NCBI RefSeq assembly: GCF_000092865.1
Contig: NC_014151.1
Span: 1,550,001-1,614,000 of the forward strand
From: Cellulomonas flavigena DSM 20109
Lineage (GTDB): Bacteria > Actinomycetota > Actinomycetes > Actinomycetales > Cellulomonadaceae
Length of the DNA: 64,000 nt
Reading direction: 5' to 3'
Below, one piece after another: positions 10,546-19,005 of the stretch (position 1 is its first letter; each line of letters opens with the position of its first letter). The position numbers and the translations under genes were made by a program. The notes beneath the pieces are model-generated. The model saw nothing but the letters and a program-made list of their open reading frames with translations, had not been told where the DNA came from and searched no databases.

Positions 10546-11180
10546 GCCGGGGCGCCGATGCCGTTGCTGCAGAGCGCCCCGGCCTCGGGCAGGTCGGGGT
10601 TGAGCAGGTACTTGCGCAGGAAGACCTTCAGGCGCTCGTCCGTGGCGTCGTCCACCTGGAGCTGGTAGCCCCACGCGGAGGCGACGACGGGCGAGGGCAG
10701 GCCCTCGTAGGGCGAGACCAGCACGTACGTCTGGCCGTCGGCGAGCGCGTGCAGGGCGGCGACCTGGTCCGCAGGGAGGGCGGGGTCGTGCGTGAACCAG
10801 ACGGCCCCGTGCTCGAGGGAGTGCACCGCGTGCTCGTTCACGACGGGGGCCTCGTAGACGCCGCAGTTCTGCCACACCGCGTCGTGCTCGCCGCCCGTGG
10901 GCGGCGTCTGCGGGTAGTCGACCTGCGTCGTCACGTGCGTGAACTCGTGACCCTCGAACTTCTCGACGCCCTCGATGTCCGCGGCGGCCTGCGCCTCGAG
11001 CTCCGACACCCGGCGCGCCTCTCCGGCGAGCACGAACGCGGTGACGGCCACCAGGACGGCGACGAGGCCTCCGGCGACGCTCGCGACGAGGACGGTGCGC
11101 CGACGTGCCGCGCGGCGCTGCTCGGACTGGACCTGCGCGAGCCGCGCTGCTCGCTCGTCGCGCTGGGGGGTCTTGCTCAT
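10542..11180 (-). CDS. DUF3105 membrane-anchored protein
   Basis: A 212-residue protein with a charged N terminus, one membrane span around residues 31-52 (VLVASVAGGLVAVLVAVTAF) and an outside domain. Family hallmarks are YPQTPPTGGEHDAVWQNCGVY and VVNEHAVHSLEHGAVWFTH, with conserved His and Cys residues that look like a metal or redox centre. DUF3105 and DUF305 genes are often neighbours in Actinobacteria, and here they overlap. No biochemical role is known to me. ATG 11180 is chosen because the residues upstream look like non-coding shadow. Confidence 0.85.
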   Translation of the reverse strand: MSKTPQRDERAARLAQVQSEQRRAARRRTVLVASVAGGLVAVLVAVTAFVLAGEARRVSELEAQAAADIEGVEKFEGHEFTHVTTQVDYPQTPPTGGEHDAVWQNCGVYEAPVVNEHAVHSLEHGAVWFTHDPALPADQVAALHALADGQTYVLVSPYEGLPSPVVASAWGYQLQVDDATDERLKVFLRKYLLNPDLPEAGALCSNGIGAPA

Positions 11181-11257
11181 CGCGGGTCTCCGTCTCGCTG
11201 CCGGGCCATCGGGCGGCCAGGGTAACGGAAGTTGACTCGTCAACGAAGCGGGGGTGG

Positions 11258-11809
11258 CTACTCCGTCCCCGCGCGGCGCGCCCGGTACGCCGCGACGTGC
11301 GCGCGGTTGCCGCAGGAGTTGACGTCGCAGAAGCGGCGCGAACGGTTGCGGGAGAGGTCGACGAGGACCGCCGTGCACCCCTCGCCCTCGCAGACCTTCA
11401 TGCGCTCGTACTCGTCGGACCGCACGACGTCGACGACGCCCATGGCGGTCTCGACGACGACGACCGTGCCGAGGCTCGCGCCGGGCGCCGTGGCGTGCAG
11501 GTGCCAGTCGACGGCGTCGTGCCGGACGAGGAAGGGGGTGGCGTCGGCCTCGCGCAGCATCGCGTTGACCAGCTCCGCCGCCTCGTCGCGGTCGACCTCC
11601 CACAGGCGCGCGACGCGCGCGCGAGCCGCCTGGACGTGCGCGACCTCGGCGTCGTCGCGGTCGTGGCGGCCGGTGTAGCCCCAGCGCGTGAAGAACCCGT
11701 CGACGTCCGCGACGGTCGCCATCGCGTCGTGTCCGTCGCGGCGGCGCGCGGTGTTGACGAGCTCGACCGCGGCGAGCAGGTTGAGCTCGGTGTCACGAGC
11801 GAAGACCAC
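11258..11809 (-). CDS. CGNR zinc-finger / ABATE-domain regulator
   Basis: A 183-residue protein with an N-terminal ABATE-type helical domain and a C-terminal CGNR zinc finger: CEGEGCTAVLVDLSRNRSRRFCD followed by CGNRAHVAAYRAR, with four Cys ligands. The family is predicted to bind DNA and act as a stress or ligand-responsive regulator. The start is GTG 11809 with AGGAGT just upstream. It is divergent from the EamA exporter across 159 bases, so regulation of that exporter and of itself is plausible, but inferred from position only. Confidence 0.87.
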   Translation of the reverse strand: MVFARDTELNLLAAVELVNTARRRDGHDAMATVADVDGFFTRWGYTGRHDRDDAEVAHVQAARARVARLWEVDRDEAAELVNAMLREADATPFLVRHDAVDWHLHATAPGASLGTVVVVETAMGVVDVVRSDEYERMKVCEGEGCTAVLVDLSRNRSRRFCDVNSCGNRAHVAAYRARRAGTE

Positions 11810-11968
11810 ATTGACTCCTGTCCGGGGGCGCGGTTACGGTCACGAGCATAGGAGCGCACGGCTGCTGCGCAGCCCGCTCCGGGGTGCCGGGAGGTCCGGC
11901 GCCGGGGTCCCGTCACGACCGAGCGCACGCGCGCAGGTGCCCGCCGGGTCGACGTGCGGGAGGACGAC

Positions 11969-12964
11969 GTGCAGGGCGCTGCTGCGGGCACCGGGACACG
12001 GGGCGTCGGGATCGTCGCGGGGCTGGTCGCCGCCCTCGCGTTCGCCACGAGCGGGCCGGTGGTCAAGCCGTTGCTCGCGGCCGGGTGGAGCCCGGGCGCC
12101 GCGATCGTCGTGCGCCTGACGCTCGGCGCCCTGCTCCTGGCCGGGCCCGCGGCGTGGGCGTTGCGCGGGAGATGGGCGACGCTGCGCACCGACTGGCCGA
12201 CGGTGGTCGGGCTCGGGCTGACGGGCGTGGCCGGCGCCTCGACGTTCTACTTCTTCGCCGTCGAGCGGCTCCCCGTCGCCGTCGCGCTCCTCGTCGAGTA
12301 CACCGGCCCGCTGCTCCTGCTGCTGTGGGCGTGGGTCCGCACGCGCCGGGTGCCGTCGCGCGCGACGCTCGTCGGCGCGTCCCTCGCCATGGGAGGGCTC
12401 GTGCTCGTCCTCGACGTGACGGGGGCCGTGCGTCTCGACCCGGTGGGTCTGCTGTTCGCCGGTCTGGCCGCGCTGGGCAACGCCGCCTACTTCGCGTTCA
12501 CGGCGCGGCCCATCGCGCTGCCGCCGGTGAGCCTGGCCGGTGCGGCCATGGCGGTCGGCGCGGCCGTGGTCGGTCTGCTCGCGGCGGTCGGGCTGCTGCC
12601 GTTCGTCGCGCCCGACGTGCAGGTGGACGTGCTGGGTGCGCGCATGCACTGGGCCGTGCCGCTGCTCGTCGTCGGCATCGTGCCGACGGCGGTGGCCTAT
12701 GGCGTCTCCGCCGTGTCGGTGCGCCTGCTGGGGGAGCGGCTCGCGTCGTTCCTCGCGCTGTCCGAGGTGCTGCTGTCGGTGGCGCTCGCGTGGGTGCTGC
12801 TGGGTGAGCAGCCGCTGGTCGTGCAGGGCGTCGGGGCCGTGCTCGTCGTCGCGGGCGTCGCGCTCGTGCGCCTGGGGGCCGAGCAGGACGTCGCGCACGG
12901 TGCGGCGCCTGCGCCCGCGGTCGACGTCCTCGAGGAGCGCGAGGTGGCGCCCGAGCCGGTCTGA
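11969..12964 (+). CDS. EamA/DMT-family transporter (RhaT-like)
   Basis: A 331-residue inner-membrane protein with about ten hydrophobic spans arranged as two EamA repeats; the pattern LAFATSGPVVKPLLAAGWSP and the second-half ALSEVLLSVALAWVLLGEQP are typical of drug/metabolite exporters. The GTG at 11969 is favoured over one at 11954 because GGGAGGA lies five bases before it. The C-terminal tail is cytoplasmic and acidic. The substrate is unknown. It is divergent from the CGNR regulator. Confidence 0.85.
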   Translation: MQGAAAGTGTRGVGIVAGLVAALAFATSGPVVKPLLAAGWSPGAAIVVRLTLGALLLAGPAAWALRGRWATLRTDWPTVVGLGLTGVAGASTFYFFAVERLPVAVALLVEYTGPLLLLLWAWVRTRRVPSRATLVGASLAMGGLVLVLDVTGAVRLDPVGLLFAGLAALGNAAYFAFTARPIALPPVSLAGAAMAVGAAVVGLLAAVGLLPFVAPDVQVDVLGARMHWAVPLLVVGIVPTAVAYGVSAVSVRLLGERLASFLALSEVLLSVALAWVLLGEQPLVVQGVGAVLVVAGVALVRLGAEQDVAHGAAPAPAVDVLEEREVAPEPV

Positions 12965-12985
12965 GCCCCCGATCCCGGACCCGCG

Positions 12986-13017
12986 CACCCGATGTCAAGA
13001 ATTCTTGACATCGGGTG
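12986..13017. promoter_or_regulatory. Perfect 32-bp palindrome, operator 1
   Basis: Every base from 12986 to 13017 pairs with its partner around the centre between 13001 and 13002. The core is TGTCAA-GAATTC-TTGACA. The right half TTGACA (13005-13010) could also serve as a minus-35 box, but a matching minus-10 is poor. It lies 22 bases after the EamA stop, so a terminator role is possible; however, the shared core with the second palindrome and the lack of a T run favour an operator. Confidence 0.75.
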
Positions 13018-13035
13018 GCGCCGCGCGGCACGCTC

Positions 13036-13061
13036 CTCGTGTCAAAGTTTCTTGACACGAG
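13036..13061. promoter_or_regulatory. Second palindrome, operator 2
   Basis: Ten-base arms CTCGTGTCAA and TTGACACGAG flank a six-base centre. The core TGTCAA-N6-TTGACA is the same as in operator 1, and the centres are 47 bp apart. It ends ten bases before the ATG at 13072, overlapping the translation start region, so binding would block expression of the membrane protein/XRE pair. Confidence 0.72.
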
Positions 13062-13071
13062 TGGAGGGGTG

Positions 13072-13491
13072 ATGACGTACGAGGAGAAGGGCGCGTGGGT
13101 CTACGGGCTCGTCGCGGTCGCGGTGTGGACCGGGTACGCCCTGGTCGTCCTGCGGCTCGCCGCCGGTGGCCCGCTCGCCGCCGTCGACTACACGTCGCCG
13201 TTGCTGCGCAGCGTCGCGATCTCGGTCGTGCTCACCGCCGTCGGCCGCGTCGTCGTCGAGATGGTGCGCCCGAGCGAGACCCAGAAGGCCGACGTGCGTG
13301 ACCGGGACATCGACCGGCGCGGCGAGTACGTGGGCGGGATCGTCCTCGCGGTCGCGATGGTCGGGCCGTTCGCCCTCACCCTGGCCGAGGCGGACCACTT
13401 CTGGATCGCCAACGCGATGTACCTCGCGTTCGTGCTCGGGGCCGTCGTCGCGAGCCTCGTCAAGGTCGTCGTATACCGCCGGGGATTCTGA
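13072..13491 (+). CDS. Small four-span membrane protein, partner of XRE regulator
   Basis: A 139-residue protein with four predicted membrane spans (for example [18 protein letters not shown] and [20 protein letters not shown]) and a charged middle loop [25 protein letters not shown] precedes the ATG at 13072. The gene is followed two bases later by a small XRE regulator. Such membrane-protein/YozG-type regulator pairs are common in Gram-positive bacteria, but their function is not established. Expression is probably controlled by the two palindromes directly upstream. Confidence 0.72.
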   Translation: MTYEEKGAWVYGLVAVAVWTGYALVVLRLAAGGPLAAVDYTSPLLRSVAISVVLTAVGRVVVEMVRPSETQKADVRDRDIDRRGEYVGGIVLAVAMVGPFALTLAEADHFWIANAMYLAFVLGAVVASLVKVVVYRRGF

Positions 13492-13492
13492 C

Positions 13493-13720
13493 GTGGGAGG
13501 CAGGCCCACGCGCGTCACCAACCGCATCCGGGCGCTGCGCACGGAACGCGGCGACATGACCCAGGCCGAGCTCGCCCGGCACCTGGGCGTCACCCGCCAG
13601 ACCGTCATCGCGATCGAGCAGGGCCGGTACTCACCGTCCCTCGAGACCGCCTTCCAGATCGCGCGGGCCCTCGGCGTCCCGCTCGACGAGGTCTTCGACT
13701 ACCCCGACGACGCGGACTGA
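13493..13720 (+). CDS. Small XRE-family helix-turn-helix regulator
   Basis: A 75-residue DNA-binding protein consisting almost only of a Cro/CI-type [32 protein letters not shown] with the downstream helices [19 protein letters not shown]. It has no ligand domain. The GTG at 13493 starts two bases after the stop of the membrane protein gene, with no separate Shine-Dalgarno, so it is probably translated by coupling. The best candidate targets are the two TGTCAA-N6-TTGACA palindromes in front of the operon, which would make it autoregulatory; this is inference from position and symmetry. Confidence 0.9.
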   Translation: MGGRPTRVTNRIRALRTERGDMTQAELARHLGVTRQTVIAIEQGRYSPSLETAFQIARALGVPLDEVFDYPDDAD

Positions 13721-13742
13721 CGTGCCGCCCCAGGAGGCTGCC

Positions 13743-14750
13743 GTGCCCACCGAGACCCCCACCGACCGTTCCACCGGGACCATGACCGTCGTGGCGTTCG
13801 AGCGCTACGGCCCGCCCGACGTGCTGCGCGTCGTCCGTCGTCCCGTCCCCGTGCCGGGCCCGAGCGACCTCGTCGTCGCGGTGCGCAGCGTCGCCGTCGC
13901 GCGCGCCGAGATGGCGTTCCGCTCCGCCGACCCCGCCTTCGCACGGCTCGCCTCCGGCCTGCTGCGCCCTCGCCACCAGGTGCTCGGCGGGACGCTCGCG
14001 GGCGTCGTCACCGCGGCCGGCCCCGACGCGGGCGCCTGGCGCGTCGGCGCGCGCGTCGTCGCCCAGGTCGGCATGACCATGGGTGGCACCGCCGAACAGG
14101 TGCGCGTGCCCGCCGCGAACGTCGTGGCGCTGCCCGACGGCCTCACCGACGACGCGGCAGTCGCGGTCGTCGAGGGCGGGCTCACCGCACTGCCCTTCGT
14201 CCGCGACCACGCCCGGGCCCGTCCGGGTCTGCGGGTGCTCGTCAACGGCGCGGGCGGTGCGGTCGGCGCATCGGCCGTGCAGCTCGCCGTCCACCTGGGC
14301 GCGACGGTGACGGGCGTCTGCGGTCCGTCGCACGTCGACCTCGTCGCGGACCTCGGGGCGGCCGAGGTCGTCGACCGGCTCCGCACGCCGCTCGAGCGGC
14401 TGACCGGGACGTACGACGTCGTCCTCGACGCCGTCGGGACCAGCTCGCCGCGCGCCACCCGCCACCTGCTCGCACCGGGCGGCGCCTACCTCACCACGGT
14501 GCCGTCGCTCGGCACGGTCGTCCGCACCGCCACCCGGCGGCTGGAGCGAGGACGCACCGCCGCCGTCGCGTTCACCGGGCTGCGTCCCGTCGCGCAGCAG
14601 GTGGCCGACATGACGGTGCTGCTCGGCATGCTGCGCGCCGGGGACCTGCGGCCCGTCGTCGACCGTACGTACCCGCTCGTCGAGGCGGCCGCGGCGCACG
14701 CGTACGTCGAGGCCGGGCGCAAGGCGGGTGCGGTGCTGCTGCATCCCTGA
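13743..14750 (+). CDS. Zinc-independent MDR-family oxidoreductase (quinone oxidoreductase-like)
   Basis: A 335-residue medium-chain dehydrogenase/reductase. The N-terminal GroES-like part begins AFERYGPPDVLRVVRRPVPVPGPSDLVV; the Rossmann part has LVNGAGGAVGASAVQLAVHLGATVTGV, which matches the nucleotide-binding motif of NADPH-dependent quinone reductases. No Cys/His set for structural or catalytic zinc is seen. The GTG at 13743 is preferred over 13722 because AGGAGG lies five bases before it. The substrate is unknown. It follows the XRE gene by 22 bases. Confidence 0.85.
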   Translation: MPTETPTDRSTGTMTVVAFERYGPPDVLRVVRRPVPVPGPSDLVVAVRSVAVARAEMAFRSADPAFARLASGLLRPRHQVLGGTLAGVVTAAGPDAGAWRVGARVVAQVGMTMGGTAEQVRVPAANVVALPDGLTDDAAVAVVEGGLTALPFVRDHARARPGLRVLVNGAGGAVGASAVQLAVHLGATVTGVCGPSHVDLVADLGAAEVVDRLRTPLERLTGTYDVVLDAVGTSSPRATRHLLAPGGAYLTTVPSLGTVVRTATRRLERGRTAAVAFTGLRPVAQQVADMTVLLGMLRAGDLRPVVDRTYPLVEAAAAHAYVEAGRKAGAVLLHP

Positions 14751-14780
14751 CGCGCGGCGACACGTGATGGGGTGGGAGCC

Positions 14781-15395
14781 GTGACGGTGCACCCGACGAC
14801 CCCGGACGCGCTGGCCGCGCACGTCGTCGAGCACGTGCTCGACGTGCCCGGCCGGTGCCGCGTGCTCGTCGACGGCGCCGCGCCGCTGCGGCCGAGCCAG
14901 CTCGCCGACGCGCTCGTCGAGCCGCTGCGGGCCGCCGGCCGACCGGTCGTCCGCGTCCGTGCCGACGACTTCCTGCGGCCCGCCTCCGTGCGGTACGAGC
15001 ACGGCCGCCACGACCCCGACGCCTACCTCGAGGACCGGCTCGACGTCGGTGCACTGGCCCGCGAGGTGCTCGACCCGTTCGGCGTCGACGGCACGTACCT
15101 GCCCACGCTGTGGGACCCCGTCCGTGACCGCGCGACGCGGGCGGCGCGCGCGCGGGCGGGGGAGCGGGCCGTGCTCGTGCTCGACGGCGAGCTCCTCCTC
15201 GGGCGGTGGCTCGACGCCGACCTCGCCGTGCACCTCACGGTGCGGCCCGCGACGCTCGCGCGCCGGCTCGGGCCCGACCGGGTCTGGCAGCTGCCGGCGT
15301 TCGCGCGCTACGAGGACGAGGTCGCGCCCCAGGACGTCGCCGACGTCGTCGCGCGCGTCGACGACCCCCGTCACCCCGCCCTCGTCGTGCGGTGA
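14781..15395 (+). CDS. Uridine-kinase-like P-loop protein with degenerate Walker A
   Basis: A 204-residue protein that aligns by eye with actinobacterial uridine-kinase-family proteins: [45 protein letters not shown] and a final [12 protein letters not shown]. The P-loop region reads [17 protein letters not shown], lacking the GK[ST] triplet, so ATP binding in the usual way looks impaired. GGTGGGAG precedes the GTG at 14781. It may be a catalytically dead or altered-function paralogue. Confidence 0.65.
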   Translation: MTVHPTTPDALAAHVVEHVLDVPGRCRVLVDGAAPLRPSQLADALVEPLRAAGRPVVRVRADDFLRPASVRYEHGRHDPDAYLEDRLDVGALAREVLDPFGVDGTYLPTLWDPVRDRATRAARARAGERAVLVLDGELLLGRWLDADLAVHLTVRPATLARRLGPDRVWQLPAFARYEDEVAPQDVADVVARVDDPRHPALVVR

Positions 15396-15440
15396 GCGCA
15401 CCGACAGCCCATGGACCGGCCTCGCGTCGGCGGTCGCGGC

Positions 15441-15446
15441 TACGCT
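15441..15446 (+). promoter_or_regulatory. Candidate minus-10 element for the F420 oxidoreductase/cofE operon
   Basis: The hexamer TACGCT fits TANNNT and lies 37 bases before the GTG start at 15483, leaving room for the GGGAGG ribosome binding site. No strong minus-35 is visible. Confidence 0.35.
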
Positions 15447-15482
15447 CGACGCAGGACATCGAGCAGCCGGGAGGCGCACCAC

Positions 15483-16484
15483 GTGGCAGGTCTGACGGTC
15501 GGGTACGCGGCGATGCTGGAGCAGTTCCACCCGCGCGAGGCGGTGGAGCTGTCCGTGCACGCCGAGCAGCACGGTTTCTCCGGCGTCATGGCCGCCGACC
15601 ACTTCGCCCCGTGGGTGCCCGCGCAGGGGCAGTCGTCGTTCGTGTGGAACGTGCTGTCGGCCGTCGGCGAGCGCACCACCGGCGACCTGGGCCCCGGCGT
15701 CACCGCGCCGACGTTCCGCTGGCACCCGGCGATGGTCGCGCAGGCGTCGGCCACGCTCGCCGCCATGTACCCCGGGCGGCACTGGCTGGGCCTGGGCTCC
15801 GGCGAAGCGCTCAACGAGCACGTCGTCGCCGGGTACTGGCCCGAGGCACCCGAGCGCATCAACCGCATGTTCGAGGCCATCGAGATCATCAAGAAGCTCT
15901 TCGCGGCCTCGCTCGCGGGCAAGGACGTCAAGCACGCCGGGCCGTTCTACAAGCTCGAGTCGACGCGCCTGTGGACCATGCCCGAGGAGGCCCCCGAGAT
16001 CCTCGTCGCCACCGCGGGGCCCGTCACCGCCAAGCGCACCGGCAAGCACGCCGACGGCATCATCACCGTCGGCGCACCGCTGGAGAAGATCAGCGGCCTG
16101 TTCGGCAAGTTCGCCGAGGGCGCGCGCGAGGCCGGCAAGGACCCCGACGCCATGCCCAAGGTGCTGCAGCTCCACCTGTCGTGGGCGGACACCGACGAGG
16201 AGGCGCTCGCCCACGCGATGCGGGAGTGGCCCAACGGCGGCATGAAGTTCCCCAAGGCCGACATCCGCTCGCCCTTCGACTTCGAGCAGATGGCCAAGCT
16301 GGTGCGCCCCGAGGACTTCGAGGGCCGCATGGTCATCTCGTCCGACCCCGACGTGCACCGCGCCGAGATCCAGAAGTACGTCGACCTCGGGTTCGACCGC
16401 ATCTACCTGCACAACGTCGGCCGCAACCAGCGCGAGTGGATCGAGGTCTTCGGCCGCGACGTGCTGCCCAAGCTCGCGCGGTGA
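15483..16484 (+). CDS. F420-dependent oxidoreductase, G6PDH-like (LLM class)
   Basis: A 333-residue TIM-barrel protein of the luciferase-like family, in the subgroup of F420-dependent glucose-6-phosphate dehydrogenase-like enzymes: [63 protein letters not shown] and [20 protein letters not shown]. Cytoplasmic hydride transfer with F420 is the likely chemistry; the substrate is not certain, and the family includes members not acting on glucose-6-phosphate. GGGAGG precedes GTG 15483. Its stop overlaps the cofE start (GTGA), directly coupling it to the F420 tailing enzyme. Confidence 0.85.
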   Translation: MAGLTVGYAAMLEQFHPREAVELSVHAEQHGFSGVMAADHFAPWVPAQGQSSFVWNVLSAVGERTTGDLGPGVTAPTFRWHPAMVAQASATLAAMYPGRHWLGLGSGEALNEHVVAGYWPEAPERINRMFEAIEIIKKLFAASLAGKDVKHAGPFYKLESTRLWTMPEEAPEILVATAGPVTAKRTGKHADGIITVGAPLEKISGLFGKFAEGAREAGKDPDAMPKVLQLHLSWADTDEEALAHAMREWPNGGMKFPKADIRSPFDFEQMAKLVRPEDFEGRMVISSDPDVHRAEIQKYVDLGFDRIYLHNVGRNQREWIEVFGRDVLPKLAR

Positions 16485-17275
16485 GCGTGGGCGAGCTGCG
16501 CGTCTGGGCGCCCGACGGCATCCGTGAGATCGTCCCGGGCGACGACCTCGTCGCGCTGCTCGTCGCCGCGCTGCGCGCCGACGCGGCCGCGGACCCGGGT
16601 CATGCGCTCGTGGACGGCGACGTCGTCGTGGTCACCAGCAAGGTCGTCTCCAAGGCCGAGGGGCGCGTGGTCGCGGCCGACGACCGCGAACGGGCCATCA
16701 CCGAGCAGACCGTGCGTGTCGTCGCGACACGCGAGCACGCCGGCGGCGTGACGCGGATCGTCGAGAACCACCTGGGGCTGGTCATGGCCGCGGCCGGTGT
16801 CGATGCGTCGAACACCCCCGAGGGCACGGTGCTGCTGCTGCCCGCGGACCCCGACGCGTCGGCGCGGGCGCTGCGCGCCGGTCTCACGGCCGCGTTCGGT
16901 GTCCGGCTGGGCGTGCTGGTCACCGACACGGCCGGGCGCCCGTGGCGGCAGGGTGTCACCGACCTGGCGATCGGCGCGGCCGGCGTCGACGTGCTCGACG
17001 ACCTGCGCGGCCAGCTCGACACGTTCGGCCGCCCGCTGACGATGACCGTGGCCGCGGTGGCCGACGAGATCGCGAGCGCCGCCGAGCTGGTCAAGGGCAA
17101 GGCCTCGGGGCGTCCTGTCGCGGTCGTCCGGGGGGTGAGCCACGTGGTGACCGACGACGACGGGCCGGGCGCGCGCGTGCTGGTGCGCACCGGTCCCGAC
17201 GACATGTTCCACCAGGGCTCCGCCGAGGCGTACGCGCAGGGGTGGAAGGACGCGCTCGAGCGTCCGGAGCGGTGA
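16481..17275 (+). CDS. cofE: Coenzyme F420-0:L-glutamate ligase
   Basis: A 264-residue GTP-dependent ligase that adds glutamate to F420-0. Family motifs are [20 protein letters not shown] near residue 45, [20 protein letters not shown], and the C-terminal [20 protein letters not shown] followed by [11 protein letters not shown]. It lacks the C-terminal nitroreductase-like domain fused in mycobacterial FbiB, so it is the stand-alone CofE form. No cofC, cofD or cofG/H gene is in the window. The GTG at 16481 overlaps the preceding stop. It also overlaps the next gene by GTGA, giving a three-gene operon. Confidence 0.9.
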   Translation: MSVGELRVWAPDGIREIVPGDDLVALLVAALRADAAADPGHALVDGDVVVVTSKVVSKAEGRVVAADDRERAITEQTVRVVATREHAGGVTRIVENHLGLVMAAAGVDASNTPEGTVLLLPADPDASARALRAGLTAAFGVRLGVLVTDTAGRPWRQGVTDLAIGAAGVDVLDDLRGQLDTFGRPLTMTVAAVADEIASAAELVKGKASGRPVAVVRGVSHVVTDDDGPGARVLVRTGPDDMFHQGSAEAYAQGWKDALERPER

Positions 17276-17691
17276 GCGTGGCCGCGACGGCCGCCACCGA
17301 CGTCGTGCTCGTCGTCGACGCCGCGAACGTCGTCGGCTCTCGGCCCGACGGCTGGTGGCGCGACCGCGCGGGAGCAGCGGCGCGACTCCTCGACCGGTTG
17401 GCCGGGGTCGTCGCGACGACGGCGCCCGGCCCGGACGGCGGGGACGTGCGGCTCGCGCGGGTCGAGGTGGTGCTCGAGGGACGGGCGCGCGACGCCGCAG
17501 CCCCCGCAGTGCCCGGGCTCGTCGTGCACCGGGCGCCGCACGACGGCGACACCGAGGTGGTGCGTGTCGCCGAGGAGGTCGACGCGCCCGTGCTCGTGGT
17601 GACGGCGGACCAGGGCCTGCGGATGCGGCTCGGGGACGTGCGCGCCGTCGGGCCGGGGTGGTTGCTCGCCCTGCTCGACCCGGCGCGGTGA
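17272..17691 (+). CDS. PIN/NYN-like small protein downstream of cofE
   Basis: A 139-residue protein starting with a hydrophobic strand and acidic residues, [19 protein letters not shown], and later [28 protein letters not shown]. The spaced Asp residues (VVDAAN and VTADQG) resemble the metal-binding acidic residues of PIN/NYN-type nucleases; members are sometimes labelled NTP pyrophosphohydrolase. Activity is not shown by the sequence. It starts with GTG 17272 overlapping the cofE stop. Its stop lies one base before the convergent stop of the DUF418 gene. Confidence 0.65.
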   Translation: MSVAATAATDVVLVVDAANVVGSRPDGWWRDRAGAAARLLDRLAGVVATTAPGPDGGDVRLARVEVVLEGRARDAAAPAVPGLVVHRAPHDGDTEVVRVAEEVDAPVLVVTADQGLRMRLGDVRAVGPGWLLALLDPAR

Positions 17692-17692
17692 C

Positions 17693-18892
17693 TCAGGCCG
17701 TGACGGGGCGGTAGACGAGCCGGCGGTAGAGCGCCTCGGCGGGTCCGCGGCGGCCGGTGGCCTCGAGCCCGACCGCGACGGCCACGGTCACGAGCCAGAC
17801 GCCCACGGCCCACGCGGCGACCTGTGCGGCGCTCATGCCGACGCCCAGCGCGCCCGCCCAGGGTGCGAGCGGCAGCACGAACAGCACGGACTGCAGCAGG
17901 TAGCAGGTCATCGAGCGCTGCCCGACGGCGCGCAGCGCACGTCCGGCCGGGGACAGGGTGTCGAGCGTCGTGCCGCGGGCGGCGACCGCCCAGCCGACCA
18001 GCGCGGCGAACGCGAGCCCCCCGGCCACGCCCGTGAGCTGGTGCAGCGCCGCCGCCCCGTACGCCTCGAGCCTCGGTGCCTCGCGGAGCCCGGCGGCGAT
18101 CGTGGCCTGCGGGAGCCCGCCGAGCACGCTGACGGCGAGTCCGACGAGCGCCGTGCGGCGCAGCAGCGCCAGGTGGTCCGCGGGGCGCTCGAGGACCTCA
18201 CGGCGCGCGGCCCACAGACCGACCAGCACGAGCGGCACGGCGACCACCGCGCCGATCGGCGCGGTCGCGAAGCGGACCGTCCGGGACACGAGCGCAGCGA
18301 GCGCACCCGTGTCAGGCGGCACCTCGGCCGCCCCGGTGTCCGCGGAGAGTGCGAGCAGGGACGCGTGACCCATGGCCACTGCCGCGACCGCGAGCACGAC
18401 GGCGACGACGAGCAGTGCGCGGTCCTTCGCGCGGACGAACACCACGGCCAGCAGACCCGCGAGCCCGTACGACGCGAGGATGTCGCCCTCGAACAGCAGC
18501 GCGATGTGCACGGCGCCGAACGCGACGAGCACGCCCGAACGGCGCCGCAGGTCGCCCCGGACCACCGGCCACGGCACCCCTGCGGCGGTGCGACGGCGCA
18601 CCACCACGCCGATCCCGTACCCGTACAGCAGCGCGAACATCGGCATCGTCCGCCGGTCGACGAACAGGGAGACGAGTCCGTTGACGGCGCGGTCGAGCGT
18701 CGTGCTGTCCACCGGGCGTGATCCGAGCCCGGTGAAGTACGCCACGGCGTTGGCGAGCGCGATCCCGAGCAGCGCGAGACCACGCGCCACGTCCGGCGCC
18801 ACGGCGCGCTGCGACGGTGGCACGGGGGCGACGTGGGCTGCGGCAGGCGGCACGGGGGCGGCCTGCGGCGGCAGGCCGGGCGACGCGGTCAT
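17693..18892 (-). CDS. DUF418 family multispan membrane protein, copy A
   Basis: A 399-residue membrane protein with roughly eight to ten spans and the C-terminal DUF418 domain. It opens with a Pro/Ala-rich cytoplasmic tail, then RAVAPDVARGLALLGIALAN and FVDRRTMPMFALLYGYGIGV. The family (YeiB-like) is of unknown function, perhaps transport or acyl transfer. A CACCAT hexamer lies exactly six bases before the ATG at 18892, suggesting a leaderless mRNA. It has a near-identical neighbour at 19006-20229. Confidence 0.85.
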   Translation of the reverse strand: MTASPGLPPQAAPVPPAAAHVAPVPPSQRAVAPDVARGLALLGIALANAVAYFTGLGSRPVDSTTLDRAVNGLVSLFVDRRTMPMFALLYGYGIGVVVRRRTAAGVPWPVVRGDLRRRSGVLVAFGAVHIALLFEGDILASYGLAGLLAVVFVRAKDRALLVVAVVLAVAAVAMGHASLLALSADTGAAEVPPDTGALAALVSRTVRFATAPIGAVVAVPLVLVGLWAARREVLERPADHLALLRRTALVGLAVSVLGGLPQATIAAGLREAPRLEAYGAAALHQLTGVAGGLAFAALVGWAVAARGTTLDTLSPAGRALRAVGQRSMTCYLLQSVLFVLPLAPWAGALGVGMSAAQVAAWAVGVWLVTVAVAVGLEATGRRGPAEALYRRLVYRPVTA

Positions 18893-18898
18893 GGCGTC

Positions 18899-18904
18899 AT
18901 GGTG
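18899..18904 (-). promoter_or_regulatory. Leaderless-type minus-10 hexamer (DUF418 copy A)
   Basis: CACCAT on the minus strand, six bases before ATG 18892; there is no Shine-Dalgarno in between. Confidence 0.4.
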
Positions 18905-19005
18905 GCGGACGTCACGCACGCGCGGGACCGCGGTCCGAGGGACGGCCTGCGCGCAGGTCGCGACGCGTCCGGGCGGACGCACGGACCTGAGCCCGCACGG
19001 ACCGG

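Noticed and set aside
7000..10668. Long plus-strand frame opposite valS
   Set aside because: No start signal, composition typical of antisense shadow, and valS on the other strand has complete motifs.
11810..11968. Clear palindromic operator for the CGNR regulator
   Set aside because: I looked for symmetric sites in the divergent gap and found only weak, short matches.
18893..19005. Separate small gene between the two DUF418 copies
   Set aside because: The frame here is the upstream extension of copy A caused by the duplication; it has no start signal of its own.
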